Assembly (NCBI GenBank): GCA_036272195.1
Contig: DATAZE010000031.1
Coordinates: forward strand, 5,790-69,789
Source of the DNA: DASXHY01 sp036272195
GTDB lineage: Bacteria; Verrucomicrobiota; Verrucomicrobiia; Limisphaerales; DASXHY01
Direction: 5' to 3'
Length of the DNA: 64,000 bases
Below the pieces are notes generated by a model that was not told where the DNA came from, did no database searches, and saw only the letters and a list, made by a program, of their open reading frames with translations. The translations under genes were made by a program, and so were the position numbers. Shown here piece after piece: positions 43,701-50,320 of this stretch (position 1 is its first letter; every line of letters begins with the position of its first letter).

Positions 43701-46474
43701 TCCAACTCGCCGGTATTGTTGAACGTCCAGTTAATGCTTTCCGTTCCAGTCCCACCAGTCCTCTGCAGCGTGCCAGTATTGATAAAATAATTGGTGTTTT
43801 GCACGTTATAAGTATCCATCGTGCTATTGATCACAGATTGCCACAAACCCGCATTGACGATGATGCCGCCCCCGGCCTTGGAAGAGGAATTCCCAGCCCC
43901 GTAAAGATTCGCCGCCCAAATCACCGTGCCGTAATTGGTCAGAGTAACAATATTGCTAAAACCATGCGCAGAATTGTTCTGGGCAAAATAAATCGTGTTG
44001 GAAAGACTCAGGGTTCCTCCCGCTAGAACCGTCAACGAACTTTCCAGATCGCCGCTGGACCAGTTTAAAATTGCGTTGGAAGTAATAACTAAAGACTCAT
44101 TGATTTCTCCAGAGAAGTTTATTTTTGCTCCTGAGATCAAGGTTCCGTTGAGAGTTCCGCCTGAAAAATTTGCATTGCCATACACCGTCCCGCCGCCGAT
44201 CCAATCGCCCATGCTGAAAGTGCCGCTGGTAGTAGTAACCGTTCCTCCGGTATTGATGAAATTCCAGTTGATGGAAGTCGTTCCCGTGCCCCCGGTTTTC
44301 ATCAGCGTGCCGGTGTTGATGAAATAATTGGTGTTTTGCACGTTATAAGTATCCATCGTGCTATTGATCACGGACTGCCACAAACCTGCATTGACGATGA
44401 GGCCGCCGCCGGCCCTGGAAGTGGAATTCCCAGCCCCGTAAAGATTCGCCGCCCAAATCACCGTGCCGTAATTGGTCAGAGTAACAATATTGCTAAAACC
44501 ATGCGCAGAATTGTTCTGGGCAAAATAAATCGTATTGGAAAGACTCAAGGTTCCTCCCGCCTGAACCGTTAACGAACCTTCCAGGTCGCCGCCAGTCCAG
44601 TTTAAAACCGCGTTGGAACCAATAATCAGGGAATCATTGATGTCTCCCGAGAAATTGATGTTTTCTCCCGCCGTCAATGTTCCGCTAAGAGTTCCGCCTG
44701 AAAGATTCGCGTTGCCATATATCGGTCCGCTGCCGATCCAATCGCCCATGCTGAAAGCACCGCTGGTAGTAGTAACCGATCCTCCGGTATTGATGAAATT
44801 CCAGTTGATGGAACTCGTTCCCGTGCCCCCGGTTTTCACCAGCGTGCCAGTATTGATAAAATAATTGGTGTTTTGCACGTTATAAGTATCCATCGTGCTA
44901 TTGATCACAGATTGCCACAAACCCGCATTGACGATGATGCCGCCGCCGGCCTTGGAAGTGGAATTCCCTGCCCCGTAAAGATTCGCCGCCCAAATCACCG
45001 TGCCGTAATTGGTCAGAGTAACAATATTGCTAAAACCATGCGCAGAATTGTTCTGGGCAAAATAAATAGTGTTGGAAAGATTCAAAGTTCCTCCCGCCAG
45101 AACCGTCAATGAACTTTCCAGATCCCCGCTGGACCAGTTTAAAATTGCCGTGCCAGCCACGGTTATGGGACTCGATATTGCGCCTGCAGCCAAATTCAAA
45201 TTTCCGTGCAGCACACTGGGAGCCGCCCAATTCAGGGCCAAAGACCCGCTCGGCGTATCAATCTCGCCAGTGCTGGAAAAATTCCAGTCGATCGAAGCCG
45301 CTGATGTCCCCCCAGTTTTCACCAGCGTGCCGGTGTTGATGAAATAATTGGTGTTTTGCACGTTATAAGTCTGTATCGAGCCGTTGTCCACGGACTCCCA
45401 CAAACCCGCGTTGACGATGAGGCCGCCACCGATCTTGGAAGTGGAATTTCCAACCCCGTAAAGCGTACCCGACCAAACCACCGTGCCATAATTGGTCAGA
45501 GCGGCGGTATTGGTATAACCAAGCGCAGAATTGTTCTGGGCAAAGAAAATCGTGTTGGAAAGACTCAAGGTTCCTCCCGTCTGAATGGTCAATGAACTTT
45601 CCAGATCGCCGCTGGACCAGTTAAAAACCGCATTGGAACCGATAATTCCGCTGAGAGTTCCGCCTGAAAAATTCGCATTGCCATACACTGTTCCGCTGCC
45701 GATCCAATCGCCCATGTTGAAAGTGCCGCTCTCAGTCGTAACCGTTCCTCCGTTACTGATGAAATTCCAGTTGATGGAAGTCGTTGATGCCCCCCCCGTT
45801 TTTACCAGCATGCCGGTGTTGATGAAATAATTGGTATTTTGTACGTTATAAGTCTGTATCGTGCCGTTGTCCACGGACTTCCACAAACCCGCATTGACGA
45901 TAATGCCGCCGCCGATCTTGGAAGGGGAATTTCCCGCCCCGTAAAGAGTGCCCGACCAAATCACTGTGCCATAATTGGTCAGAGTCGCGGTATTGGAATA
46001 ACCAAGCGCATAATTGTTCTGGGCAAAGAAAATTGTGTTGGAAAGACTCAAGATTCCTCCGGCCTGAACGGTCAATGCCCCCTCCAAATCTTCTCCCGAC
46101 AAGTTTAATACGCCACCCGCAGCCACTGTGAGTGAACCGCTGATCGTTCCGCCGTTCCCGTCGAATACTCCGTTCGGATTGATGATACTTGTATTGGTCA
46201 AAGAAAGCCCATTCGCAATCAAAGTCTGGGTTCCGGTCTGACCGCCGAGAGTCAGGCGATCCAGGGTGATGCCGATATTGTTGGTTGAACTGTAAGTGCC
46301 GCCGCCGGTGATGATGACGTCATCACCGTTCGCCGGAACTTGGTTCGGGATCCAGTTTGCCGCAACGCTCCAGGAACCGCCTGCCAGGTTCGTCCAAGTG
46401 AGCGTGGCTGATTTTGCGATGCCGCCTCCAAGAAAAAGAATTAAAAACAGCGATTGAAAAGCACGTAATTTCAA
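34784..46474 (-). CDS. Giant multidomain surface protein (3896 residues)
   Basis: One frame of 3896 codons. Signal peptide about 1-22. Residues about 60-1090 are an autotransporter/beta-helix-like region with five tandem units of 161-179 residues (SSLTVLAGGTLSLSNTI, YNVQNTNYFINTG). Then an Ig-like domain (about 1095-1178), CARDB-type domains (about 1180-1545), Calx-beta-like repeats (about 1550-1960), another CARDB (about 1960-2080), carboxypeptidase-regulatory-like strands, a Gly-rich linker (about 2595-2695), an unrecognised region, an FN3-like domain (about 3425-3490) and two cadherin/He_PIG-like domains (about 3505-3690). It ends with the FYR-type module (IFYRSEKQ). An adhesin or surface-layer role is likely. 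It stands alone, with its own terminator. Confidence 0.85.
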   Translation of the reverse strand: MKLRAFQSLFLILFLGGGIAKSATLTWTNLAGGSWSVAANWIPNQVPANGDDVIITGGGTYSSTNNIGITLDRLTLGGQTGTQTLIANGLSLTNTSIINPNGVFDGNGGTISGSLTVAAGGVLNLSGEDLEGALTVQAGGILSLSNTIFFAQNNYALGYSNTATLTNYGTVIWSGTLYGAGNSPSKIGGGIIVNAGLWKSVDNGTIQTYNVQNTNYFINTGMLVKTGGASTTSINWNFISNGGTVTTESGTFNMGDWIGSGTVYGNANFSGGTLSGIIGSNAVFNWSSGDLESSLTIQTGGTLSLSNTIFFAQNNSALGYTNTAALTNYGTVVWSGTLYGVGNSTSKIGGGLIVNAGLWESVDNGSIQTYNVQNTNYFINTGTLVKTGGTSAASIDWNFSSTGEIDTPSGSLALNWAAPSVLHGNLNLAAGAISSPITVAGTAILNWSSGDLESSLTVLAGGTLNLSNTIYFAQNNSAHGFSNIVTLTNYGTVIWAANLYGAGNSTSKAGGGIIVNAGLWQSVINSTMDTYNVQNTNYFINTGTLVKTGGTGTSSINWNFINTGGSVTTTSGAFSMGDWIGSGPIYGNANLSGGTLSGTLTAGENINFSGDINDSLIIGSNAVLNWTGGDLEGSLTVQAGGTLSLSNTIYFAQNNSAHGFSNIVTLTNYGTVIWAANLYGAGNSTSRAGGGLIVNAGLWQSVINSTMDTYNVQNTNYFINTGTLMKTGGTGTTSINWNFINTGGTVTTTSGTFSMGDWIGGGTVYGNANFSGGTLNGTLISGAKINFSGEINESLVITSNAILNWSSGDLESSLTVLAGGTLSLSNTIYFAQNNSAHGFSNIVTLTNYGTVIWAANLYGAGNSSSKAGGGIIVNAGLWQSVINSTMDTYNVQNTNYFINTGTLQRTGGTGTESINWTFNNTGELDLESGTLSFGGTAVQTAGILQLNGGSLSVTQPFQLMGGVLSGTNTISGNIVNSATLDLGATPGTLQINGSYVQTTSGTLNLKIGGVTAGSQYDHLIISGAATFGGDLNVTLIDPFVPSAGNSFGVVSYGSFSGGFANDNGLIFSTNLLFQETYLASSLNLVAAGNTNQSVTRPAIISQPASQTVINGQNVSFFVTATGTHPLAYQWQFNGAAISGATSGSLTLANTKTNETGKYQVVVSNNGGSVTSAVAVLTVQPIADLVVMTVTNPSAADAGEPFVVSWQSLNQGSQTAIAPWADSIAISTNSTGVPQIHLGDFTFHDDLGSGQSINRSETVIAPGGLDGVYYVVVTTDSGNQVQELGNENNNVTVGSTPLRLHSPDLQPGNLLAAPATANFGDSFIFSWNTTNAGSGPAFSSWTDEVYLGPSSNSLVGAIPLASVVITNVPIANGAVVSNSTTISLPLTAQSAAGTYYLLVSTDDGQTVAESNEGNNLASRLINLSLPPLPDLSVQGIMAPPQAQPGQIVSLTWKTTNSGSASANGTWSESVYLATNNTGAGLSRLATFFFTNNLAAGGAVTRNEMVTIPLASPLGNVWFAVSADVYNEIVEQNETNNLGVATMPTAIPAVLSLSLSASETIEGATQPVRGVVTRNGDESQPLTTSISVSDATELASPSFVTIPAGQASASFDLTPLIDGLVRGPQTVIVTASADAFTSASASVIVQDADMVHLSLTLATNTVMEGGLISGTVTRNTGASTALTVTINASDSTRISTPALLVLAAGQSSTNFEALAVENSLIENPITNSLTATAPGAASAVTNIVILDDDLPSITMTLGATSVSEGAGAQATTATFTRTPVTSRSVVLQLTSSNPNAAIVPATATIPAGAASISVPVAAVNNDLVDGNKTSTLTAYILASGTSTVVSQAASAVLTVTDDDGPTLKLSLASHLVAQGLNPATSAVVFRNTGTNTALVVSLASSDGAKLAAPASVTIPIGAFSVNFNVASLNGGASGNETVSVTATAAGFNSGSDSLVVSDASLPDLVVSSVIAPASADTETFANLGYTILNQGLSAMSSNVIIQTLYLSTNRSLDGATLVGSYPFAGSLPAGEAFSQTFSIRLPQAAGDYWVIAQTDVSNTVAEILEDNNTSISSVPIHVTPAYEAVVATTVHSAVANTPIPFSGRAFKPISNQPAPFVLVNIHIYLRQTHRIISALTDSQGNFSTTWQPLPGEAGIYTIGAAHPGDADATVQDQFTLYGMTAQPALLTETIFQGGSVTDVVNIVNAGDVPLTALNVTTTNVPPNLMVTATLQTNSLGELATNQLSFTIKATDASYSQAQIGLIVTSAEGATVQVPISVAVQGVVPRLVAMPGQLVSGVTVGDQKLVSFQVVNEGAAESGPISISLPALPWLSLASANPMPSLAPGATNSVTLRLMPPAGTALNTYSGNLGLNAAHASLSVPFQFRALSEAKGDLKVVAVDDLTFYAAGSPPVTNATVILTDATTGAAITNGVTGHDGAFYASQLTEGYYNLQVSAAQHTDYRGTILVLAGQSNEIDAFVSFQSISYTWIVVPTEIPDEYTIAIQTEFEANVPIPVVTVEPTVIDLANMVGDTWQVNLSVSNHGLLAAQDCQLQFDTHPNFKFTPLINNLGTLPANSSMVIPLTIQRLSPPNTTNIITGSGPGMNPGGGNGGDGSGDGGNNSGSSGAPCTASGQLSSSYPCGGEMKSSTAPIVFPNAGNCGTVSGLGAPGGGGGVTGGGGGGGYGFSGGGYGYTSTRGGGGPAGVVTGGLTPASSAPPINYAPPCPTNGSPASSPDCGPLPILKDCLPSLLPDLPNCLHGAYECGEDIGSKNPEGVENCLEAGVDCAGALGHEIPVVGAVLGVVGDLQCLNHLLMCFGPSSPGTLKPLSLLSDPAEAYKSGVRNLFDLFNDLTGAPDGVWVNENSTTNTTVWIERLREAMAPSSDGGAAISDAERAALLTGIVPEELSASELNRVMDRWNRTLTNWSQNIYEPSNAPAGQSTDFISLSAASLHLQLAAQNQALAESGGFSDPLTAYIQTLNYNATAGGRGGVCGSVKLELDQDAVLSREAFKATLQFNNGETTPLAAVLVQLNVVDASGNPATNLFGIPIPQLVNLSAVDGSGTLAAGTNASVMWTVIPTVDAAPTAPVVYYVGGMLQYSLDGTLVSIPLTPVPITVHPVPQLDVDYFLERNVYADDPNTPAIEPSIPFSLAILLRNHGGGTAHDFTITSAQPTIVDNEKGLLIDFKIIASQVDGQNLLPSLMLDLGDIAPGTNVIGRWLMTSTLQGLFTDYDASFEAVDDLGNPKLSLIDNVSIHEMIHVVDAPAPFADGRPDFLVNDLPDPNDYPDTVYLSDGTSNNVQVVLASQVNGTVSAGNLQVQLNAMMPEGFVYLNVPDPANGAYQLVNVTRSDGVPISLDTNVWITDRTFVGLGRPPIYEHVLHLFDYNSTGSYILTYSALPSADTTAPASAVSQLPANSYEQIPVNWSGADDASGSGIAFYDIYVSQNNGPFSAWLTHTSETSAIYQGTYGSAYSFYSIATDASGNRESAPQSPDAQTMVSLTNSPPVILAATNVTVDEGSVVTVLMPASDPDAAQVLTFKLAGAVPPGVTINSATGALRWSTGEADGPGTNVFSVIVTDNGLPALSATGMVTVIVREVNQPPVLAPIANFVVSEGQLVTFTNHATDPDIPTNTLTYSLAGNIPTGVTLDPVTGVFRWTPNSTQGPTTNYFTLTVTDNGVPPLSASQPFNITVRDTLSDFNLNFGSTNLLNGETGTVPIILAASLPLTNITLQLSAPASELTNLVLRPLSPEITQGLLRAAGSNNYDISFDLDPSQQTASVRTIAALDFLTVSNVHSSVAYIVPSQLLASQSGGAAITNGKANQARIIIVGIEPVLDLVKSNQLILTLYGQPGSTYGIFSDTNLQFGLWNQLTNFILTNRFLSLPISTNTVSPIFYRSEKQ
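43790..46120 (-). repeat. Five tandem coding repeats of 537/483 bp in the giant gene
   Basis: The block GTTTTGCACGTTATAAGT recurs close to 43796, 44333, 44870, 45353 and 45836 (the last copy has TGTACG), so periods are 537, 537, 483 and 483 bases. The first three copies are nearly identical over hundreds of bases, which points to recent duplication or gene conversion. The length change between 537- and 483-base units is a multiple of three, so the reading frame is kept. Confidence 0.85.
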
Positions 46475-46834
46475 GATTGTCCTTCCGATAAGAATTTAAA
46501 AAACCCGGATGCAGACAGCCACTCCAAGAGTGCCATTGGTTAAAGCTTTTTTACAGTGGACTGTCAAGCGACATTCGCATGTCGCAGAGCATTGGGACGC
46601 ATCTTATCGCTGCTCTTAAAATGGCGTCAACCGGTCGAAGTGCAGAGGGCCATCCGTCTTATCCACGGGAGCGCACGCGCCGTCGCCAGCCACATCTTTA
46701 TCCGCCTCTATCCCCATTTATACCCGGCTTCTCGACGACTTCCCGGCAGGCAAATACGCCGAATCTTCAAAAGCGTTTATAAGATCAAATATTCCAAGCT
46801 TGTATAGCTTCGACTTAGTCATTAATAAAGCGGC
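46475..46834. other. Divergent intergenic region, giant gene / thuA-like gene
   Basis: This 360-base stretch separates two divergent genes and must hold both promoters. A small inverted repeat, CACTC-caa-GAGTG, lies near 46521. An 83-codon open frame on the plus strand (46556-46807) has no recognised motif and is not called a gene. Confidence 0.4.
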
Positions 46835-47707
46835 ATGACCAAGCCTACTCCACTCAACCCACTTATCTCCTTTTTTGTATCAGGATTGCTCCTGCTCACC
46901 TGCACCGTTCCCGCCACCGTTTTTGCCGCACCGAATCCTTTGAAAGTTTTACTGATCGCCGGCGGCTGTTGCCATGATTACGCCGCCCAGAAGGACATCC
47001 TCAAAAAAGGCCTCGAAGAACGCGCCAATGTGGTCGTTGATCAAATTTACACCGACGACTCCAGCACCAGACCCATGCTTCCCATTTACGGCAACCCAAA
47101 TTACGCCAAAGGCTATGACCTCGTCATCCACGACGAATGTGCTGCGGACATCAACGACCCCGCAATCGTCCAGGGCGTGCTCAAGCCCCACCGCGAGGAC
47201 GGCATCCCCGGCGTCAACCTCCATTGCGCCATGCACTGCTATCGCATTGGCAACCCCAACGATCCCGTCACCCTCGGCACACCGCACGGCTACTGGTTTG
47301 AATACCTCGGCTTGCAATCAAGCGGACACGGCGCGCAACTGCCCATAGCCATAGATTTCACCGCCCCGTCCAATCCCATCACCAAAGGCCTGACCAACTG
47401 GACCACCATCCACGAAGAACATTACAACAACATCCACATCTTCGACACCGCCACGCCACTCGCGCACGGCTATCAAGTCGTCAAGCAACGCGACGGCAGT
47501 CCGAAGACTAACGATTTCGTCGTCGTCTGGACCAATCAATACGGCCCGAAGAAAACCCGCGTCTTCAGCACCACCATCGGACACAACAACGAAACCGTCT
47601 CCGACCCGCGCTACCTCGACCTCGTGACCCGCGGAGTCCTGTGGGTCACCGGTCATCTGAACGAAGACGGAACCCCAGCGGCAGGTTACGGCCCGGGTGG
47701 GAAATAA
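46835..47707 (+). CDS. ThuA-domain protein, secreted
   Basis: 290 residues. A signal peptide (1-31, ending TVFAA) precedes a ThuA-like (glutamine-amidotransferase-like) domain: VLLIAGGCCHDYAAQKDIL at the first strand, GYDLVIHDEC, and the closing segment VVWTNQYGPKKTRVFSTTIGH. In this phylum ThuA proteins usually accompany sugar dehydrogenases and are thought to bind or modify sugars; the reaction is not established. The cas3 gene begins 110 bases downstream but with a separate AGGAAG ribosome site, so they need not be linked. Confidence 0.87.
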   Translation: MTKPTPLNPLISFFVSGLLLLTCTVPATVFAAPNPLKVLLIAGGCCHDYAAQKDILKKGLEERANVVVDQIYTDDSSTRPMLPIYGNPNYAKGYDLVIHDECAADINDPAIVQGVLKPHREDGIPGVNLHCAMHCYRIGNPNDPVTLGTPHGYWFEYLGLQSSGHGAQLPIAIDFTAPSNPITKGLTNWTTIHEEHYNNIHIFDTATPLAHGYQVVKQRDGSPKTNDFVVVWTNQYGPKKTRVFSTTIGHNNETVSDPRYLDLVTRGVLWVTGHLNEDGTPAAGYGPGGK

Positions 47708-47817
47708 GCCCCGTCATCACGAAGCGCAAATATTTTTGTGAAGTTTTAATTTGTAACAGTTGCGTGGGAATAATTTAGAAATGAGCAAGCCGATATTATT
47801 CAGGAAGCCATTAAAAA

Positions 47818-49161
47818 ATGACATTTGCCGATTTTTTTAAAATTGCCACGCGTAACCCCGACGGTTCGGCTAATCCACCCTATGGCTACCAGTCCCGTTT
47901 GGCAGGCAACGATTCTCGCACTGTTTGTCGCTCTCAACTAATTGATATTCCGACAGGCCTCGGCAAGACTGCAGCCGTCGTCCTCGCTTGGCTTTGGAAT
48001 CGTGTTCATCTTCAAAATCCAGCGTGGCCGCGTCGGATGATTTACTGTCTGCCAATGCGGACGCTCGTGGAGCAAACTCAAGACGAAGTTCAGAAATGGC
48101 TCAAAGCTCATGGCCTAGATTGGGATAATAAACCGGAAAACCGCCGAGGAAAAGTCGGTGTTCACATCCTCATGGGCGGTGAGGACGGCGGCGAGTGGGA
48201 CATCCACCCCGAACGCCCCACCATCCTCATCGGCACCCAGGACATGCTCCTCAGCCGCGCCCTCAATCGCGGCTATGGCACGAACCGTTACCGCTGGCCA
48301 ATGCACTTCGCGCTTTTAAATAATGACTGTCTCTGGGTGATGGACGAAACCCAACTCATGGGCGTCGGCGTGGAAACCAGCGCCCAACTCGACGCCTTCC
48401 GCCACGATCGAAAAATGCCCACCATCGGCGCGTGCCCCACCTGGTGGATGAGCGCCACCCTCGAACACACGCGACTCGCAACCGTAGATCATCCCAAGCC
48501 CGAAGGCGGCTGGCCCACGGAAAAATTGAGCGACGCCGAACAAACCGCCGGACAACCGCACAAACTCATCACCGCGCCAAAGAAACTATCGCCCGCTTCG
48601 TCGCTAGACGAAGAAGCGCCCCTTGTGCTCAACTCCTCCACCAAAAACGATTACCCCAAGCGACTCGCCGACCTGATCGCCTCACGCCACCAACCCGGCA
48701 CACTCACCCTCGTCATCGTAAATCGCGTTTCGCGCGCGCGCGAAATTTATCAAGCCCTCACCACCCCCAGCAAAGGCAAGCCCGCCCCCCACGATCCACC
48801 CAAAATCGCGCTCATTCACTCGCGCTTCCGCCCAAAGGATCGCAAAAAGCACACCGACATCCTGCTCGGCGACCCTAACACCGAAAGCGACCGCATCGTC
48901 ATCGCCACCCAAGCCGTTGAAGCTGGGGTAGATGTATCAGCGCGCCTACTCATCACCGAACTCGCCCCGTGGTCCTCCCTCGTCCAACGCATCGGCCGCT
49001 GCAATCGCCGCGCCGAATTTACCGACGCAGAAGTGCTCTGGGTGAACATCGAGCCCGACGCCAAAGGCGAACTACTACTCCCCTACACGCAGGAAGAACT
49101 CGACACAGCCCGCGCCGCCATCACTCCCCTCTCCGCACTAAAAAACGTGCGGCCTCGTTGA
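47818..49161 (+). CDS. cas3: Type I-G (formerly I-U) Cas3 helicase, truncated by the CRISPR array
   Basis: 447 codons. The N-terminal helicase half is well kept: Walker A PTGLGKT (45-51), CLPMRTLVEQT, motif II DETQ (176-179) in WVMDETQLMGVG, motif III MSAT (211-214), VEAGVDVSA (368-375) and motif VI QRIGRCNR (390-397). The wording LIDIPTGLGKTAAVVLAWLW and IGTQDMLLSRALNRGYG is characteristic of the type I-G Cas3. Codons 438-447 and the stop are encoded by the first CRISPR repeat, so the C-terminal part, where the HD nuclease lies in this subtype, is lost. No other cas gene is in the window. It probably cannot degrade DNA. Confidence 0.88.
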   Translation: MTFADFFKIATRNPDGSANPPYGYQSRLAGNDSRTVCRSQLIDIPTGLGKTAAVVLAWLWNRVHLQNPAWPRRMIYCLPMRTLVEQTQDEVQKWLKAHGLDWDNKPENRRGKVGVHILMGGEDGGEWDIHPERPTILIGTQDMLLSRALNRGYGTNRYRWPMHFALLNNDCLWVMDETQLMGVGVETSAQLDAFRHDRKMPTIGACPTWWMSATLEHTRLATVDHPKPEGGWPTEKLSDAEQTAGQPHKLITAPKKLSPASSLDEEAPLVLNSSTKNDYPKRLADLIASRHQPGTLTLVIVNRVSRAREIYQALTTPSKGKPAPHDPPKIALIHSRFRPKDRKKHTDILLGDPNTESDRIVIATQAVEAGVDVSARLLITELAPWSSLVQRIGRCNRRAEFTDAEVLWVNIEPDAKGELLLPYTQEELDTARAAITPLSALKNVRPR

Positions 49162-49748
49162 AGCGACACTAACAACAGCCCTCCGCCGCCTACGCCTCCT
49201 CTCTCCGCACTAAAAAACGTGCGGCCTCGTTGAAGCCTATCGCACGGACGTTTGAACTTGTAAACACGTTTTCCTCTCCGCACTAAAAAACGTGCGGCCT
49301 CGTTGAAGCAACCATTTCACTACTTACCACCCCCGGCAAAGAAGCGCTCTCCGCACTAAAAAACGTGCGGCCTCGTTGAAGCGTCGGCTGGAAGAATGAA
49401 GTTGCAATCGCCTTTGGAACTCTCCGCACTAAAAAACGTGCGGCCTCGTTGAAGCGAGCGGAATAAATCCAACTGATTGCGCCTTGATGAAGCTCTCCGC
49501 ACTAAAAAACGTGCGGCCTCGTGAAGCCATGCAAGCTCGTATGTCCACGGCGCGCAACTATCGCCTCTCCGCACTAAAAAACGTGCGGCCTCGTTGAAGC
49601 GACGGTTTATTTAGGGTCGCTCGATATCGTCAATCATTCTCTCCGCACTAAAAAACGTGCGGCCTCGTTGAAGCCGGCTGTCTGCGCGTAGGTGTTCATG
49701 GTGCGATTTTTCCTCTCCGCACTAAAAAACGTGCGGCCTCGTTGAAGC
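49129..49748 (+). CRISPR. CRISPR array, nine 36-base repeats, eight spacers
   Basis: Repeats start at 49129, 49201, 49274, 49347, 49420, 49493, 49565, 49639 and 49713. Each starts CTCTCCGCACTAAAAAAC and ends GTGCGGCCTCGTTGAAGC, with CCGCAC/GTGCGG able to form a hairpin. All are identical except the sixth, which has lost one T (CTCGTGAAGC, 35 bases). Spacers are 36-38 bases. By analogy with the ATTGAAAC handle of other type I repeats, the plus strand is the likely transcribed strand; this is uncertain. No leader is visible: the left repeat is fused to cas3 coding sequence and the right one abuts a broken gene. The array is thus an orphan in this window. Confidence 0.97.
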
Positions 49749-49754
49749 TGCGTT

Positions 49755-50237
49755 GCCTTTGCGCTCTCCGCGTGTGGCGGGTTTTTAGATTCTGTACATC
49801 GGCGACCGCGGCCAACAGTTGATCGCAGGCGGTTTCGTATTCAGCGACCACGGAACTGGCCACCTCTTTATTCGGTTTGACATTCGCGGTGCTGGCCTTG
49901 CCGGGCGGAATGACTCCTTTGGCCAGCGACGTTATGACTTTGCCAAGTCGGCTATTCATAATACGCAAATGGTCAAGCGTCATCCAGACCGACCAATAGC
50001 GGCTGCTGTCCTCCAACCCGCGCACCCGCTCAATCAGCACGCGCCGGCTGGCTGATTCCTCATCGCAAGCACGGGCCAGCTTTTGAATCGCATGCCGTTC
50101 CTGGTTAAAATGTGCGTTAAGGTCTCACGATTTCCTTTGAAGCGTCTCCACGCGAACAGAAGTTTTGCTACAAAAAGTTCGCTTTTGGGCAGCCCGGCGC
50201 CCGGCGCATCAAGTTTTGGTTCCTGTTGTTCATTCAT
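49755..50237 (-). pseudogene. DinB-like helical-bundle protein, frameshifted and cut by the CRISPR array
   Basis: The N-terminal part (MNEQQEPKLDAPG, then LFVAKLLFAWRRFKGNRETL) runs from 50237 to about 50115, where a one-base shift is needed to continue as HFNQERHAIQKLARACDEES, then SRYWSVWMTLDHLRIMNSRLGKVI. The result resembles a DinB/DUF-type four-helix bundle. The C-terminus is lost: after about 49760 the frame enters the last CRISPR repeat and encodes repeat-derived residues (SFNEAARFLVRR). It is divergent from the HxlR gene and shares its operator region, so it was probably that regulator's target. Confidence 0.65.
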
Positions 50238-50257
50238 GGTTTAAACGATGCCACATC

Positions 50258-50297
50258 ACTTGTCTTTTACAAGTAATATTACTTGTGGAATGCAAGT
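50258..50297. promoter_or_regulatory. Double inverted-repeat operator between DinB-like gene and hxlR-type gene
   Basis: ACTTGT-N5-ACAAGT (50258-50274) is followed six bases later by ACTTGT-N5-GCAAGT (50281-50297), giving two 17-base dyads 23 bases apart. They fill the divergent promoter between the DinB-like pseudogene and the HxlR regulator at 50321. HxlR proteins bind such dyads as dimers and often control themselves and a divergent neighbour. Confidence 0.65.
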
Positions 50298-50320
50298 GTT
50301 ATGAATGTTAATGTTGGAAC

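Noticed and set aside
46556..46807. 83-codon plus-strand frame upstream of the ThuA gene
   Set aside because: No recognised motif, and it fills a region that must hold two divergent promoters. Not strong enough to call.
49310..49346. Spacer 3 matching the cas3 gene near 48758 (17 of 19 bases)
   Set aside because: The match is short, lies in the middle of the spacer, and both stretches are C-rich, so chance is a fair explanation.
49083..49574. Short minus-strand frames containing RSFNEAARFLVRR or similar
   Set aside because: The recurring peptide is only the translation of the CRISPR repeat.
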